Shown piece by piece: positions 1 through 11,638 of a DNA stretch of 64,000 nucleotides (position 1 is its first letter; every line of letters starts with the position of its first letter). Under the pieces are notes generated by a model, which saw only the letters and a list, made by a program, of their open reading frames with translations, had not been told where the DNA came from and did no database searches. Where the stretch lies: NCBI GenBank assembly GCA_036898135.1, contig CM072511.1:74844119-74908118 (forward strand). The letters are read 5' to 3'. The translations under genes and the position numbers were made by a program. Origin of the DNA: Oncomelania hupensis. Lineage: Eukaryota > Mollusca > Gastropoda > Littorinimorpha > Pomatiopsidae.

Positions 1-1331
1 GAATAAAACTGGTCCAAGAACACTGCCCTGAGGAATTCCGCTAACAACCTCCAATTTATCAGACAGTGCATCTCCCACTTTAACGGTTTGAATTCTATCT
101 GAAAGAAATTCCCTAATCCAAGACACAACATTTCCATTAATACCGTAAGCTTCTAATTTTCTTAAAAGGCGTTCATGGGGTACAGTATCAAATGCTTTAC
201 GGAAGTCTAAATAAATAATGTCCACAGGGTTCCTGCTGTCCATGTATGATGTAATATCCTCCATAACTTGAAGTAGCTGTGTAACGCATGATCTTTTTTT
301 TCTAAAACCATGCTGACATTTCGCATACAAGTTATTATCAGTAAAGAAATTAACTAATTCGTCTCTAATTAGTGACTCTAAAACTTTACAAGATATACAT
401 GTAAGACTAACAGGACGATAGTTCCCTGGGTCAGAGCGTGTACCTTTTTTAAATATGGCAGTAACTTCAGCGGTCTTCCAATCCTTCGGTAACTGACCAG
501 TCTCTAGTGATAAATTAAACAAATTACAAAGTGGTACAGCCAATTCATTGCATAATTCTTTTAAAACTCTTGAAGGAATTTGGTCAGGTCCCTGAGCCTT
601 TGTTGGGTCTAGGTTACTTAATTTTGTTTTAACTGCCGCAGGAGTAAATTTAATATCAGCTAATGAAATACCATTTGATTTACTACATTTCTCAAGATTT
701 GGAATATTTGTCATATCCTCTTCTACATATACACTTGCAAAAAAATTATTCAATGTTTCCGCTTTGTCTGAATCTGATACCGCAAAACTACCATCACCCT
801 TTTTAAGCGCATTTACACCAACACTACTTCTCGTCTGTTCCTGAACGTACTTCCAAAATTGTTTAGGTTTGCTTTTACAACCATGTGCAATTTTCATCTC
901 AAATTCTCTTTTTGCATTTTTAATTATTCTGTTACACTGATTTCTTACTACTATATATTTATTATAATCTAAACCAAGTTTGCTCTGTAAGAATCTCTTA
1001 TACAGTTTATGTTTTTTCTTTATCTTTCGAAGAACCTTACTATTCATCCAGGATGGTTTTATTTTTTTCTGACTAGCACATTTTATTTTTGGAATGTATC
1101 TATCCATCCCCGACAATATTACATTCTTGATTTTATTCCACATACCCTCCACATTATCCTCCAGGAGTGTTAAACCTGACTCAGCAACATATTTTTTTAA
1201 ATTTATATAGCTTCCTTTACTCAAATTAAATTTGTACTTATTAATTGGCAATTCTGTACACTTTGGGATGTATAGTTCAAATATCAACACATCATGATCG
1301 CTTTTACCAAGGGGAGCTCTATGTATTACAT
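1..1331 (-). pseudogene. LINE ORF2, reverse transcriptase segment, cut by the window edge
   Basis: Minus-strand translation gives an uninterrupted frame from the end of the endonuclease (SDHDVLIFEL near 1290) through a Lys-rich linker into the RT domain. Recognisable blocks are GPDQIPSRVLKELC, NYRPVSLTCISCKVLE, QHGFRKKRSC, IYLDFRKAFDTVPH (catalytic Asp of motif A) and SGIPQGSVLGPVLF at the window start. The YADD block would lie to the left of position 1. The frame lacks a start codon here because its 5' part lies beyond the inserted transposon at 11639-12357. Confidence 0.9.
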
Positions 1332-1362
1332 CACAAGTATATCAACTAACAAGTTAGCATCT
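1332..1362 (+). repeat. Left terminal inverted repeat of the 10.3-kb transposon
   Basis: This is a 31-bp perfect inverted match to 11601-11631. The sequence further inside is only partly similar between the two ends (both contain GTCGACGTGCG). The target duplication is at 1325-1331. Confidence 0.9.
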
Positions 1363-1549
1363 CGTAATGCCCTCAGTCGACGTGCGATGGTCCCGTTGCC
1401 CTTGGTTTTAGCCACTAGCTGAGACGGGAGTATCCCAAACCTAAAAATAGAATAGAGAATTCTGGGAAATCTGTTCAAGGGAAGTAACTGATAACTAGCT
1501 ACGGTTGAAGCCATGGACGCCATTGTCTCGCGAAGATGTGCTGGCTGAA

Positions 1550-2190
1550 ATGAAACGAAAGTTGGGAGAGGAACTGCATATTTCTGGTAGTGAACAAAGG
1601 CAGAAACTTGTCAGCAGTATTATCAGCGATGGAGTTATGATGGACGAAGTGCTCCACACCTATGAGGTTGCCTTTGCTCGAGCAAAGAAACTGAAGAAGG
1701 ATTTGGCTTTTGGAAGCTTTCAGTTTCGGTTTCACTCCGACTGTGGACAACTATTGCCATTGTTTCATAAAAAGACAGAGGTAAACAATGTTCAGGACTG
1801 TAGTGCCGTGCTGTATTTCCTAGTTCGCTGTGTTTTTGCTGTTGGCCAACGTATCCACAGCGTCCTTGAAGATTGAGACAGAGAAACGGACAGCAACGTT
1901 TCAGCTCACAATGAATCTAGTAAAAGTATTACTAGTAGTATTGTCACACAAGAAGGACATACGAGTCGTCACCGAGCTGTGCTCACGTTTGGCGGAGGAT
2001 GTTTGGGGGAGATGTGGAAGAAATACAAGCAGAGGAGAATTCCTGGGAAACGACAAATTGGTAAGGCAACTTGGAGAAAAGGAAATTGAAGAAATTAAGT
2101 ACCCCCTAGCCTAGGGCCCTATCCCTCCACATCCACGTAAAAGTTATTTTTCCTGCAAAGATGTCAATAAATTGATCATGATCGTAGCGT

Positions 2191-2222
<32 letters not shown>

Positions 2223-3548
2223 CCTTGACGCTGCACGTCTCGATTTCAACACACGATGAGACATGATGAGGATTACACACGTTTACAAGCGACTTTCTAT
2301 TAAAGATGTTTATTATTTTCATTGTTCGGGGAATGTGGATCCTCAAAAAACTATTATGATCAATGATTTATATTGTTTTCTGTACATTTTGGTTCTAAAT
2401 GTTTATTTGTTGTTCAGGGACTGCTGCAATGAATGAGGCGGCAGAACTTTACCAAATGACACTAGCTGCCCGGATGAGCAGCAGTGAGAAAAAGGACCTG
2501 CCTGCTGACCTGGCCATGCGTGATGTGGATGGAGGAATGTTTTTCCCTAAACCCACACTGCAGTCTTTTGTCCAGAAGGTGTTGACACTGACTGAGGAGC
2601 ATGTGAATGATGATACGCTCAAGAAGTATGGAAAGAACGTCTTGCTGGTATGGTTACTTAAAGATATATCTCATTATAGTTTTTTTTCCAGACGAACCCA
2701 ACACAAATTTTGGGTCGAGCCAAAACATTAGGGGCGGTCGGGATACCGTAAACAGAATTTTTTTGTGGGCCTAATCCAACGTTTGGTGTGCGCCAAATAA
2801 TAATTCCACTTTTGTTACTTCTGCTACGTATTCTTTTTAACTCACACTTCTTATTATGCATGCTCTTTGGTTTGTACTTCATTCAAGACTATCGTTTATT
2901 GACTCTATAGTATAAGTGGTACTGGCAAAGAAAACTTTCTTGTAAAAGATAATAAAGTTGTATTATCTTGTCTTAACTGAAACATTGTATTTTGTACAAA
3001 CATTGTAGGGTAAATCCGTGTTGGAAGTTGAAAAGATCTCGTGTTCACAAGCCCATACACTAAAGATTGTACATCCTGATACAAAATCTACCATGGATTT
3101 TATCACGTGCAGAGTTCATGTGTTGGCAACCACCACACACACCACCCCCCTCCTCCCCCAACCCCCACCCCCAAAAAAGTAAAAATTGGTATTTAGGTGA
3201 ACATGTGATGCAATATTAAAATTGACTTGATTCTCACAATTTTCTTGTTTCTACTAGGTGTGCACTCCGCTGGTGAGGTTTGACAAAGACATCTTGGAAA
3301 TGGCAAATGAACTGGGAGCCGACGTTTTCCCAAACTACAGCCAGCACCTTCGACAGATATTCTTTGCGGAATGGACGAGGAAAATTGTTCATGCTCGAGT
3401 CAATGAGTACATTTCGGCACATGTAGAGCGTGATACGATGGCAGCTGGCAAGAGGAAAAGGGGGGGGGGGGGGGGAACTTTGAGAGACCAGTTGTTTACT
3501 GTGACCAACAAAACGAGCCATCGGTGCTTGAGGATGGAGGCTACATAA
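1550..3548 (+). CDS. Spliced gene of unknown function inside the 10.3-kb transposon (exon 1 contains a stop)
   Basis: Three exons join in phase. Exon 1 is about 1550-2060 (donor GTAAGG at 2061), exon 2 is 2418-2647 (acceptor TTCAG, donor GTATGG) and exon 3 is 3258-3548, ending in TAA. Exon 2 encodes a charged segment with FFPKPTLQSFVQKVLTLTEEH. Exon 3 encodes an amphipathic segment with FAEWTRKIVHARVNEYISAH and ends with a basic KRKR stretch, a Gly run from a homopolymer G tract, and TLRDQLFTVTNKTS. The first in-frame ATG is 1550. An in-frame TGA at 1874-1876 breaks exon 1 unless an unrecognised intron removes it. No known domain was recognised, so it could be the element's own protein or captured cargo. 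The 974-bp derivative lacks nearly all of it. Confidence 0.55.
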
Positions 3549-3887
3549 TTTAGAGTAATAGGCTAGGAAACTACGAAAGTTGTTGTATCAAATTTTATTC
3601 ATCAGATTAACATAAGTTGTACTGATACTACGAAAGACCACCCCGCTTTGAACCATGATAATGACAATGGCAGCGTCGACTGGGGGTAGTATAAATAGTG
3701 TCCCTTTTTTCTTGAAATGTAATGCTTGAAATGTCATCTTTCCAATTTCTCTCTGTGTTTCTATCTTTGCCTCCTTTTTCTTTCGTCTACTTTCTTCCAG
3801 CTGCCAATATGGTCCATTCACCTGGCTTTTTTCCCATCAACCTCATTTTGCACTGTTATGATGTTCTGATTATCTTGCCTGTCTGTG

Positions 3888-4466
3888 ACCCCCTTTGGGG
3901 TGCCGGGGGATTCAGTATAAATAGTATCCCCACTTTCTGGAAATTTAGTGCTTTAAATTCCCACTGTCGCTGTCTTCCTTATTTGCTCTTTCTCATTCCT
4001 GCTCTGTTCTATCAATCTGCTATACTATCGTCTTCTTCGCTAGACCATTCTCCTACCTTTTTTCTTGAAAACTCTTCCGGGACAAGACTCCTTGTTTCTG
4101 TATGAGGTCTTTTGGATCAGCTTGGGAATATTGGACGCTTTCTGCCAGGTGGTCACTAGGGCTTCCTATGATGTTATTATTTAGCAATGTAGGCATTTTA
4201 TATGTATGTGTGTTGTTTATAATTTATAATGATGTTTGTATTCTATTTTGTTTTTGTAAACGGGGGTTCGATAAGTTGGGGTGAAGCCTCAGCCGTCCCC
4301 TGCGTGGGATGTCTTTATTGTAAAGTGACTGGCTGGTGGAGGGCATTCAGTTTTCCCACTAGGGTTGTTTCAGCAGATCTTTTATGCGGATTGGGGGTTG
4401 TCCGGTCCTGATTTGGCTTGGAAGAGTCCGCTGGACCTAAAGCAACAATTATGTAATGTAATGTAA
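3888..4466 (+). mobile_element. Non-LTR retroposon with (TAATG)n tail and 12-bp target duplication
   Basis: TGCCTGTCTGTG occurs at 3876-3887 and again at 4467-4478. The insert between them ends with a conserved block containing GAGTCCGCTGGACCTAAAG and a (TAATG)n tail. The same 3' block recurs, 5'-truncated, at 15817, 22040, 45981 and 60639. No convincing ORF is present, so it is either a SINE or the 3' end of a LINE. The flanking DNA (about 3640-3887 and 4479-4990) contains similar sequence (TATAAATAGT near 3690, a related GTCCGCTGGACC block near 4979), suggesting insertion into an older relative. Confidence 0.75.
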
Positions 4467-5693
4467 TGCCTGTCTGTGGTGGCTTGGGTAGTGTTACCTG
4501 TACACACTGGGATGATCTTGTGATCTCTTGGCTATCTGGCTATTTTATGTATGTTTTTAAGTAATAGTTATTTCTGATAAATTTTATTACTCATTTTAGT
4601 AAACTTGGGGTGATAAATCAAGCGAAGAGCTGACGCCCTCAGCGCAGCTTAGATGTGGTGGGGTGCAGGGGTGGCGGAACCAAAAAATAATTGGAAGGGG
4701 GGGGGGAGGGGAGGATTCGTGGGGGGTGATGGCAGGTTCATGACAATAAAAAAATAAAATTTCAGGTCAGATAGGCAAAGTAATTGGGATACTTGTGATA
4801 GTACATGCCTCCCTGCACCCCCCTCCCCTCCCCTTCCCTCTCTCCTGCTCCGCTGCCTATGGGGTGTCATAATATCATGAACTTGTATATTAGTATGTGT
4901 GTGTGTTGAATCCTGGGTGTTTTTGGTTTTGTGAGATTTTAGACCCGTTTTGTGAGAGGTCCTGATTAGGCTCATCGTAGTCCGCTGGACCCTATAAGCA
5001 TTGAATAACTAAGTAATTAGTGTTCTGGCTAAAGGTTAAAATAAATAAAAAAATAATGTTAATGTGCTAATTTTGGGCCTTTATTCATGTTCATATTCAA
5101 AGTGATGCACATCTCAGCTTCTGAGTTGTATAAAATGTATGCTTCAATGCTACATTCTACTTTTGCTAAATGAAAAAGAAAGACTATTCTATATGTATAT
5201 CTTCTGCATAAAAGCAATTTGATGGTTCTGAGTAGCAGCAGTCAGTATTTTATATTGAGTACAGATGTTGAATTGTAATTGAAAGCAATAGTAATAGCTT
5301 TTCATCTTTGAGTACAACAACAAACACAAAAATAAAAGTATGAACTGAAATTCAAAATTGTCTGTTTATCTTTGTTGTGCAAGTTCTATTTGTTTGGAAA
5401 ATGTTTAAAATCATTTTTCTCCAATGCATGAAAAACGTATGGCAGAACATGTCATGATGAAACATATATATATATACATCGCACGTTCATCTGAAACGCT
5501 CTAAGTTCTTTTGAAATTTATTGTTATAATTAAAAAGAGTGCCTAAATATTTATATTCCCAAACTATTTGAAGGGTTACATCATTAAACTTGAAGACAGG
5601 CAACTTTGATTTTACCGCGGGAGAAAATCATAACTTTCGTTTTTGCAATATTTATACACAGACCAAACTTCGCACAATATAAATTAAGAACAT

Positions 5694-8276
5694 CTAGAGC
5701 TTTCTGCGTGTCTTCAGCTGACTCTGAAAAAATGTGTCATCAGCATATAATAACAGAAAAAATTTAAAATACTGGTCACCATCTGAGAAATTGAACCCAT
5801 TACCAATATTCCGTGGCAACGATAAACCATCAATATGTTCGGCAAGGAAAGACCTTAAATCGTTCAGAAACAATGAAAATAGAATAGGTGATAAATTCTC
5901 ATCTTGCCGCACTCCAGCATTACATATAAAAAAAAGTAGGCGATATACCATTAGGGCTTATAACATAAGATTTAGCTTTTTGATACACATCTTTGATCAC
6001 TATCAAAACTCTTCAAGAAATACCATTGTTGATTAATTTTTCCCAAAGCATATTTTACGCTGTACATTATCAAATCCCTTTTTATAATCTACAAATGTAG
6101 TAAACAATATTTTCTTTTGTTGTAAGTAAATATCAATTAAGACAGTGCAGTGCAAAAGCATGATCAGTGTCACGAGAGATTTCCCATACTGTGACTGCAT
6201 GTCAGGAAATGCGTGCTTGGTTCATGTTTTCCCCATTTTCTCTCTCTCTCTCTCTAACTATTCAAACATAAGATATCTAAAGTTTTTATAAAATGATTAT
6301 TTCGAAATAACTCGCATACAAAAACGAACAAACAAAATCGAAGCAATGATAATTAATCTTCCCCTCCCCTCTCTTTCACAATGCAAACATACAACACAAA
6401 TAACATTCAGATTTGGTCTCCACTTCAGACCAGCAGGCAACTGACTCCCCTCTCAACAACCACAAACATTGCAGCAAATTATTGTCACTTGATTCAGTTT
6501 CTTTTTCCCAGTTCATTAGTTTCAAGTCAAAACTATCAGAGTCCTTCAGCAGAGTTATAAACAGCCTGAAGAAGGTCTATTAAATTGAGAATAACGACGG
6601 AAAGAACGTAACTTAAATTACGGCGTTATGCTGGCTGCAAGTTGCCGAGAGGGTTGGACGGAGCTCCGAGAGTCATTGCTGCCCCTCAGTCCAAACTGCA
6701 CCTCCCCAAGGCCAGGAGAACGGGCGCATAAGCAAGCGTGCATAAAGTGCACCGGAACAACCAAAGAAAGCCCAACCTGCAAACAACTCGGTTTACACGT
6801 TACATACTTGAAAATAAAAACTACTGCATATTAAACAATGAATTATCTCCCTTCCATTGTCAGCACACTGCAATAGAAACATCAAAATGCATCCACGTTA
6901 TCTACAAGGTTTAAACTTCACAAAACAATCTTATTTTGTTCCTCCAGAAAAGAAAAAAAAACTAAACAACTAAACATCAACATTCTATAATCTTTAACAT
7001 AATACTTTATAGTATCGATTTGCTTAATCCAAAAATATATTAGTATCGATTTGCTTAATCCAACAATATATTCCATTATATTTTACCAACATAGAAAAAC
7101 ATTGGTTGCGTCCCTTGAACATTCGTTTTTCTCAAAACATAACAGAAGCAATGAAATAAATGCCTTGCTAATATATATTAGAAAAATGCATTAACGATAA
7201 GCCTATTAATTAGACTGTAACACACTACAATTCTTACAAACATTTTTCAACAAGCTCTCCCTAAAATTCCCAACACTCATGACCGGACCGACAGAGACAA
7301 AAGTGCAAGCAGCAACCTTACCGCATCATTATTACTTACCGGCTCGTGCGATTTCCTTCGACCACTAACACAGACGCCCTAGAGCTCTGACGTAGGAGGA
7401 TGAGACTAAGCAACCGAGTCCCCAAATCCAACGGCTTGACGTGGAATCATAACTCAAATTCCCAAAACGTCCCCACCAGTGTTCGAGCTTGCCTTTCTTC
7501 TGCGATCTACCCCAAACGGTGGCTAAGAAAGAAGTGCGACTTGACCCAAACAAGTCTGAGCTACATTGACAGTGATCAGCTATTCATAATAATACAGTGT
7601 AGTAAGCTTCCACGAAAAGCATGCCTAAGGCCACCCGAAACCGACTTCTAAACCACCCTCGTATCTCCCACCTTAACCTTCACCCTGCCCCCGGTTACAA
7701 ATAGCCTAAAATGCATAAGGTAGGCCTAAACGTAAGTACGCTGCTATGTCCGCGTGACAATCAGTGGTTGAGTTACCTTTTCTAAAACCTGCTTGTTCAT
7801 TACCTAATAAATTATTGGACTCTAGAAATAAATTAATCCTAAGATTAATAATGCTAGTAAAAAGTTTACCCAAACAGCTAAGAAGAGTTATACCTCTGTA
7901 ATTGTCTACATCTGTAATTGTCTACACCCTTTATATAGTGGACAAACTATGCCAACTGACCAGTCTTCATGAATTTTGCCACTGCTTAGAACAAGATTAA
8001 ATAACATAGTAATAGTATCTAACAACCTAGGAAAAGATGCTTTCAAAAATTCATTCAAAATACAATCAAACCGCAGGTTTTATTCTTTAGTTTACCAACA
8101 GCTTTTATTACCTCGTCACGTGTTATGTCGGAATTCAGACTAGAATTATCTATAAAATTAGTTTCAGGATCAAGAGGGTCAGTAGGATGGAGGATGTCTT
8201 CCTCAGAAATGTTACCAAGGTTTTCAAAATAATTAACTAAATCATCATGGGTATGTATATTTACATTACACGGCAT
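5694..8276 (-). pseudogene. LINE reverse transcriptase remnant, split by a solo LTR
   Basis: The segment 8055-8276 resembles the region before the RT palm (DITRDEVIKAVGKLKN). About 7765-8000 reads HEDWSVGIVCPLYK and later NEQAGFRKGNSTTD. After the solo LTR (6168-7759) the frame continues with DHAF and, at 5694-5951, a degraded GVRQDENLSPILFSLFLNDL followed by LLYADDT, which contains the catalytic Asp pair. Frameshifts and stops show it is inactive. Confidence 0.7.
6168..7759. mobile_element. Solo LTR (1.59 kb) with 5-bp target duplication
   Basis: The insert begins TGTCACGAGAG and ends CCGCGTGACA, giving TG...CA termini with short inverted repeats. It is flanked by ATCAG at 6163-6167 and 7760-7764. 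Removing the insert and one copy restores the LINE RT reading at STTDHAF. No gag-pol is inside, so this is most simply a solo LTR left by LTR-LTR recombination. Orientation was not determined. Confidence 0.75.
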
Positions 8277-8748
8277 ATTACTTAAACTATTATTTAAAAA
8301 CTTCCAAACGCTTTAGAGTCCTTACATTTTAATCCACGTAAATAGGTATGCATATTTTTTCTATATAGACCAAACTTCTTTCTAATCGTGATTTTATACT
8401 CTTTGTACGCCTGTTTATTAATTTCTCTTGACTTCTGGTCACGCACACGCGCGTGGTTACGTTTTGTGTTACGAAATAAATTTTTTTCTGTCTACATTCA
8501 TTATCAAACCACGGCATTCTCTTCTTCTTCCTCGTCCTCTCGATCTGCTCTGTTGTTGCTATTAGTATGCCTCAACATATCAGCATCACTAGCGGCTGAC
8601 AGCAGAACAGCTACTACTTCCTTAGTTATATTATTAACATCTAACTGTGTCACGTCTAAAACATTCCTTAACAGATTCGATAGAGCACAATTTATATCGA
8701 TAACACGCTCTTGGTCAATACTGTTAACAAAAGCACTCTCAGACTCCT

Positions 8749-9355
8749 TTATCCATACTGGTTTGAAAGATTTGTTAACAATGTCAGACTGGCCACTATG
8801 CACTTGGCTAAAGAATTATCGTCAAATAAAACATCTTCAAAAGACAATGTAAAAAAAACGGGACAGTGTACATCGGAAAGACATTCATCGAAATCACCAA
8901 TGGCAAACATAGTAACATGAGTAAACACAGCAGGGGAGGCAACTATGTAATCTACAACGCAAAAATCTTTGCATGTAGGCCTACCCACACTCGCATCATC
9001 ACCCGCTCTACCATTGACAATCAATATGTTTTGGCTAAGTAATACACAAATAGATAAGAGAATTGCCAAAATTATTTACATTACTATCTTTCGACACTCT
9101 GACCTTTTGGATGCTGTACATATCAATTAATTCAGCTGTACTAGTAATAAAATTATCAACCTCCTCTACCTCGTCTACAAAGTCACAAACATTTCCCGTT
9201 CTAGCATTAAAGTCTCCGAACAAAACTACATTAACGTCATCGCTCCAGTTTATTAAAGTATCAGCCAGCTTTTGAAAAGCATTCCTGTTTACATACACAG
9301 AATTTTTGGGGGTAATATAAACTGCTACACACAAGATTGTTTCGACTACCTCCAC
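8749..9355 (-). pseudogene. LINE endonuclease remnant
   Basis: Two overlapping minus-strand frames cover an APE-type endonuclease. The 9035-9355 frame has VAVYITPKNS and VVLFGDFNARTG, the core GDFN motif. The 8749-9069 frame carries the end of the domain, including the stretch SDVHCPVFFTL in place of the usual SDHxP motif. A frameshift near 9050 separates them. The neighbours 8329-8517 and 8504-8803 continue the protein (with MPWFDNECRQKK) toward the RT. Confidence 0.65.
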
Positions 9356-9399
9356 ACGTGGAATTGATAATTAAAAAAATAAACCATCGTCAGAAACTG

Positions 9400-9830
9400 G
9401 GCGATGCACTAACCGATAATATTTATCAAATTCGAAACGTTAACATCAACGCCCAGATCTTTGAATATTTTCACTGCTTTTTTCTCAACCTGTTCTGCTG
9501 TCTCGTCGTTTCCTTGCTAGACACCAAACACACGTATAAACTCCCGCCGAGTATACTGTTGAAGACGGTCATTTTCATAGGTGAGTACGCGAACCGCTGC
9601 CATGGCCTTCTCAAATGCAAGGTGGGGTTGAGGGGATGGACGTTGCATCACAGACAACACTTTAGACTGCAACTCCACCATCACACCCCTCATCACCTCA
9701 CTCACCACCACAGACAAAGCTGTTGCCAACACAGGAATCATCCTGACAACTGGGTAGTTGGGGTCCTCTTTCTCTTCTTTGTCCCAAGGTAAACATGTTC
9801 GGACTCAGCATCTGCATCCGATGTAGATCG
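9400..9830 (-). pseudogene. LINE ORF1-like remnant (RRM-type ORF1p segment)
   Basis: The minus-strand frame at 9517-9741 ends in ENDRLQQYTRREFIRVFGV, followed after a stop by QGNDETAEQVEKKAVKIFKDLGVDV. This pattern (coiled coil, then R-x-x-IRVFG, then KxxxDLGVxV) is typical of ORF1 proteins carrying an RRM-like fold in L1/Tx1-type and related LINEs. An upstream Lys/Arg-rich segment near 9790-9830 lies in another frame. The frame is broken and probably not expressed. Confidence 0.5.
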
Positions 9831-10084
9831 TTTAATCCCTGCACATATATATAATTATCATAAACATTTATCTCAAACTAATACTAGCAAATTCTCAGTA
9901 AATCTGTTCAATAAAAACAGGTCATGTTTAGGTTAAACCAAATAACAACATGTAGGTCTGGTATGAGTGAGACCTGAGAAACTTTAGACCACCAAAACAG
10001 TTGTATGTTTCTGGTAACCCGACCGACCCTACGTTTTGCTGCTGAAACCCTTTTTTGCCATGGTCGACAATAAAAGGTAAAAGC

Positions 10085-10086
<2 letters not shown>

Positions 10087-10142
<56 letters not shown>

Positions 10143-10153
10143 TAATAATAATT
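10087..10153. repeat. (AAT)n microsatellite
   Basis: This is an almost pure AAT tract of about 65 bp with one interruption. The surrounding stretch, about 9840-10860, contains no recognisable gene. Near 10020 it carries a short block (CCGACCGACCC) resembling sequences near 2735 and 15275 and may be a small dispersed repeat. Confidence 0.8.
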
Positions 10154-11600
10154 TTTTGCCGTGCAAAAGGCCAAAAATTACCCTGACCATACTGGGTCTT
10201 TGTACTCAGCTGGGCTCGTTTGTCTGTGAACAAGGAGTATGTCTTTCCTTTTGATTATGACAGAAGTTTGAGACCTCGGCAAAAAAACAACATTAAATCG
10301 TTTTTGCATGCATACCTACCCTATTTTTGGGGACCATGTTACCAGAAACAAAAAACTTTGTTTTTTGGCATCAGAGCTGTGCTGAGGACCATTGCTGTGT
10401 ACTGTCACTTTGCCAGTGAGGCCTCTTAAACCTCATACCCCACTACCTCTCGCTCCCCACCCAAAGTTTTTTGTTGTTTTTGTTTTAATTTTTCATGTTG
10501 GAATTATGACATAAATTCATGGAACCCGCTAACCTTGCTAACAAAGACAGCACACAATCTAAACGTCTTCAGATCTTCTGGATCTAAAAGTTAAAATAAC
10601 AAAGTATGAGTATCACTTTTAAATTAATCTATTGCAAGGAACGTTTTCGCATTCTTATGCACACCAACTAAGATTGAGAAAAGGAGGTACACCCAAATGG
10701 CCGCGAGGCCTATTCCAGTCCCTATACTATTTACTCTGAACTCTGTACCTGACAGGAGTGGTAAAATTCTCAATTCACCCGGTCTGCAGCGCCCTTCACC
10801 ACTCACTAAACAATGAGACTAGTAGAAGACACAGCTAGGATCCGAACTGTTCCACCATCAAGCTTTGCTCAATTATCGAAGGAGAACACGATGGATTTAT
10901 ATAACCATGCACACATGTATGTGAGCTCAGTTCAGGCGATCATGAGTCTCAGTGAACGCTTGTTCGCCATTGATTCAGCTTCGATGTGATGGTTCATTTG
11001 TCGCTTGAATCACACTGTGTAATGCACATGCAAGTTCTGTCAAAGAAATGATGATTTGAGCATATGTTCGATTCCGTACCGATTGGACGATGGGGTGGAA
11101 AAATTCAATCATGGTGATGATCAATCATATTTAGCAATGGTGGTTACTTTATTGTGTATGGTCACGGGTACTTTGGTAGTTTGTGTGCTTTTTGTTCTGT
11201 CGGCCGTGAGTGTTTGCGTCGCCTTGGCCCGTTGTATTTTCTTGTGATATCGCTCTCTTTTGATTTTGGAAAGCATAAATCAAATTGCATTGTGTTCCAG
11301 CAGCCTCCGAAGTCAAATTATAAGAATTCTGATCTAACCGATCTTCTTGTGACGCCATTTTCGGTGTGTCTCATTTGCCATGCACCAATCGCGAAGAGTT
11401 TCCGGAGTCGAACGAAGCTCTCCGATGTGTTACGAAAGGATAGGCCGATGTCATTTCAGAAAAGGATTTCCCTACCCATAATTCCCCTAGGTTTTGAAGT
11501 TTCAAAAATATTATTTCAGGCCGATGACGCTCTATGGAGCTCAAAGCATGTAAAGGGAAGCAACCGGTTGTACGCGCACGTCGACAGAGACATAGAAGGG

Positions 11601-11631
11601 AGATGCTAACTTGTTAGTTGATATACTTGTG
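11601..11631 (-). repeat. Right terminal inverted repeat of the 10.3-kb transposon
   Basis: This is the 31-bp inverted partner of 1332-1362. The target duplication ATTACAT follows at 11632-11638, after which the host LINE ORF2 resumes. Confidence 0.9.
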
Positions 11632-11638
11632 ATTACAT

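Larger units (their letters stand above)
5460..9830 (-). mobile_element. Decayed LINE with ORF1-like, endonuclease and RT remnants, nested inside the 10.3-kb transposon
   Basis: On the minus strand, from high to low coordinates, the region reads an ORF1-like segment (about 9400-9830), an endonuclease (about 8750-9360), a linker (about 8050-8800) and RT (about 7765-8050, then 5480-6167). The element is interrupted by the solo LTR at 6168-7759; removing it rejoins the RT block around STTDHAF. Many stops and frameshifts are present. The 3' border near 5460 is not sharply defined. The clade is uncertain. Confidence 0.7.
1332..11631. mobile_element. 10.3-kb TIR DNA transposon with 7-bp target duplication, superfamily unassigned
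   Basis: Both ends carry a perfect 31-bp inverted repeat beginning CACAAGTATATCAACTAACA. The 7-bp duplication ATTACAT lies directly outside (1325-1331, 11632-11638), and joining the flanks restores a continuous LINE ORF2. A second, 974-bp element at 53362-54335 has the same ends and its own 7-bp duplication (TGTTAAT), which confirms the borders. The interior holds a spliced gene at 1550-3548, a retroposon at 3888-4466, a decayed LINE at about 5460-9830 and a solo LTR. No DDE transposase of a known family was recognised. A 7-bp duplication is compatible with P-like or Dada-like elements, but the family remains open. Confidence 0.85.

Noticed and set aside
1513..1540. ATG at 1513 as start of the internal transposon gene
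   Set aside because: It is in a different frame and stops after about 11 codons; the in-frame ATG at 1550 was used.
3722..4411. Plus-strand hydrophobic frames resembling small membrane proteins
   Set aside because: They lie in the retroposon and its flank, have no conserved features, and span the insertion border.
9908..10233. Minus-strand frames with long Tyr or Ile runs
   Set aside because: They are translations of the (AAT)n microsatellite and have no other protein-like sequence.
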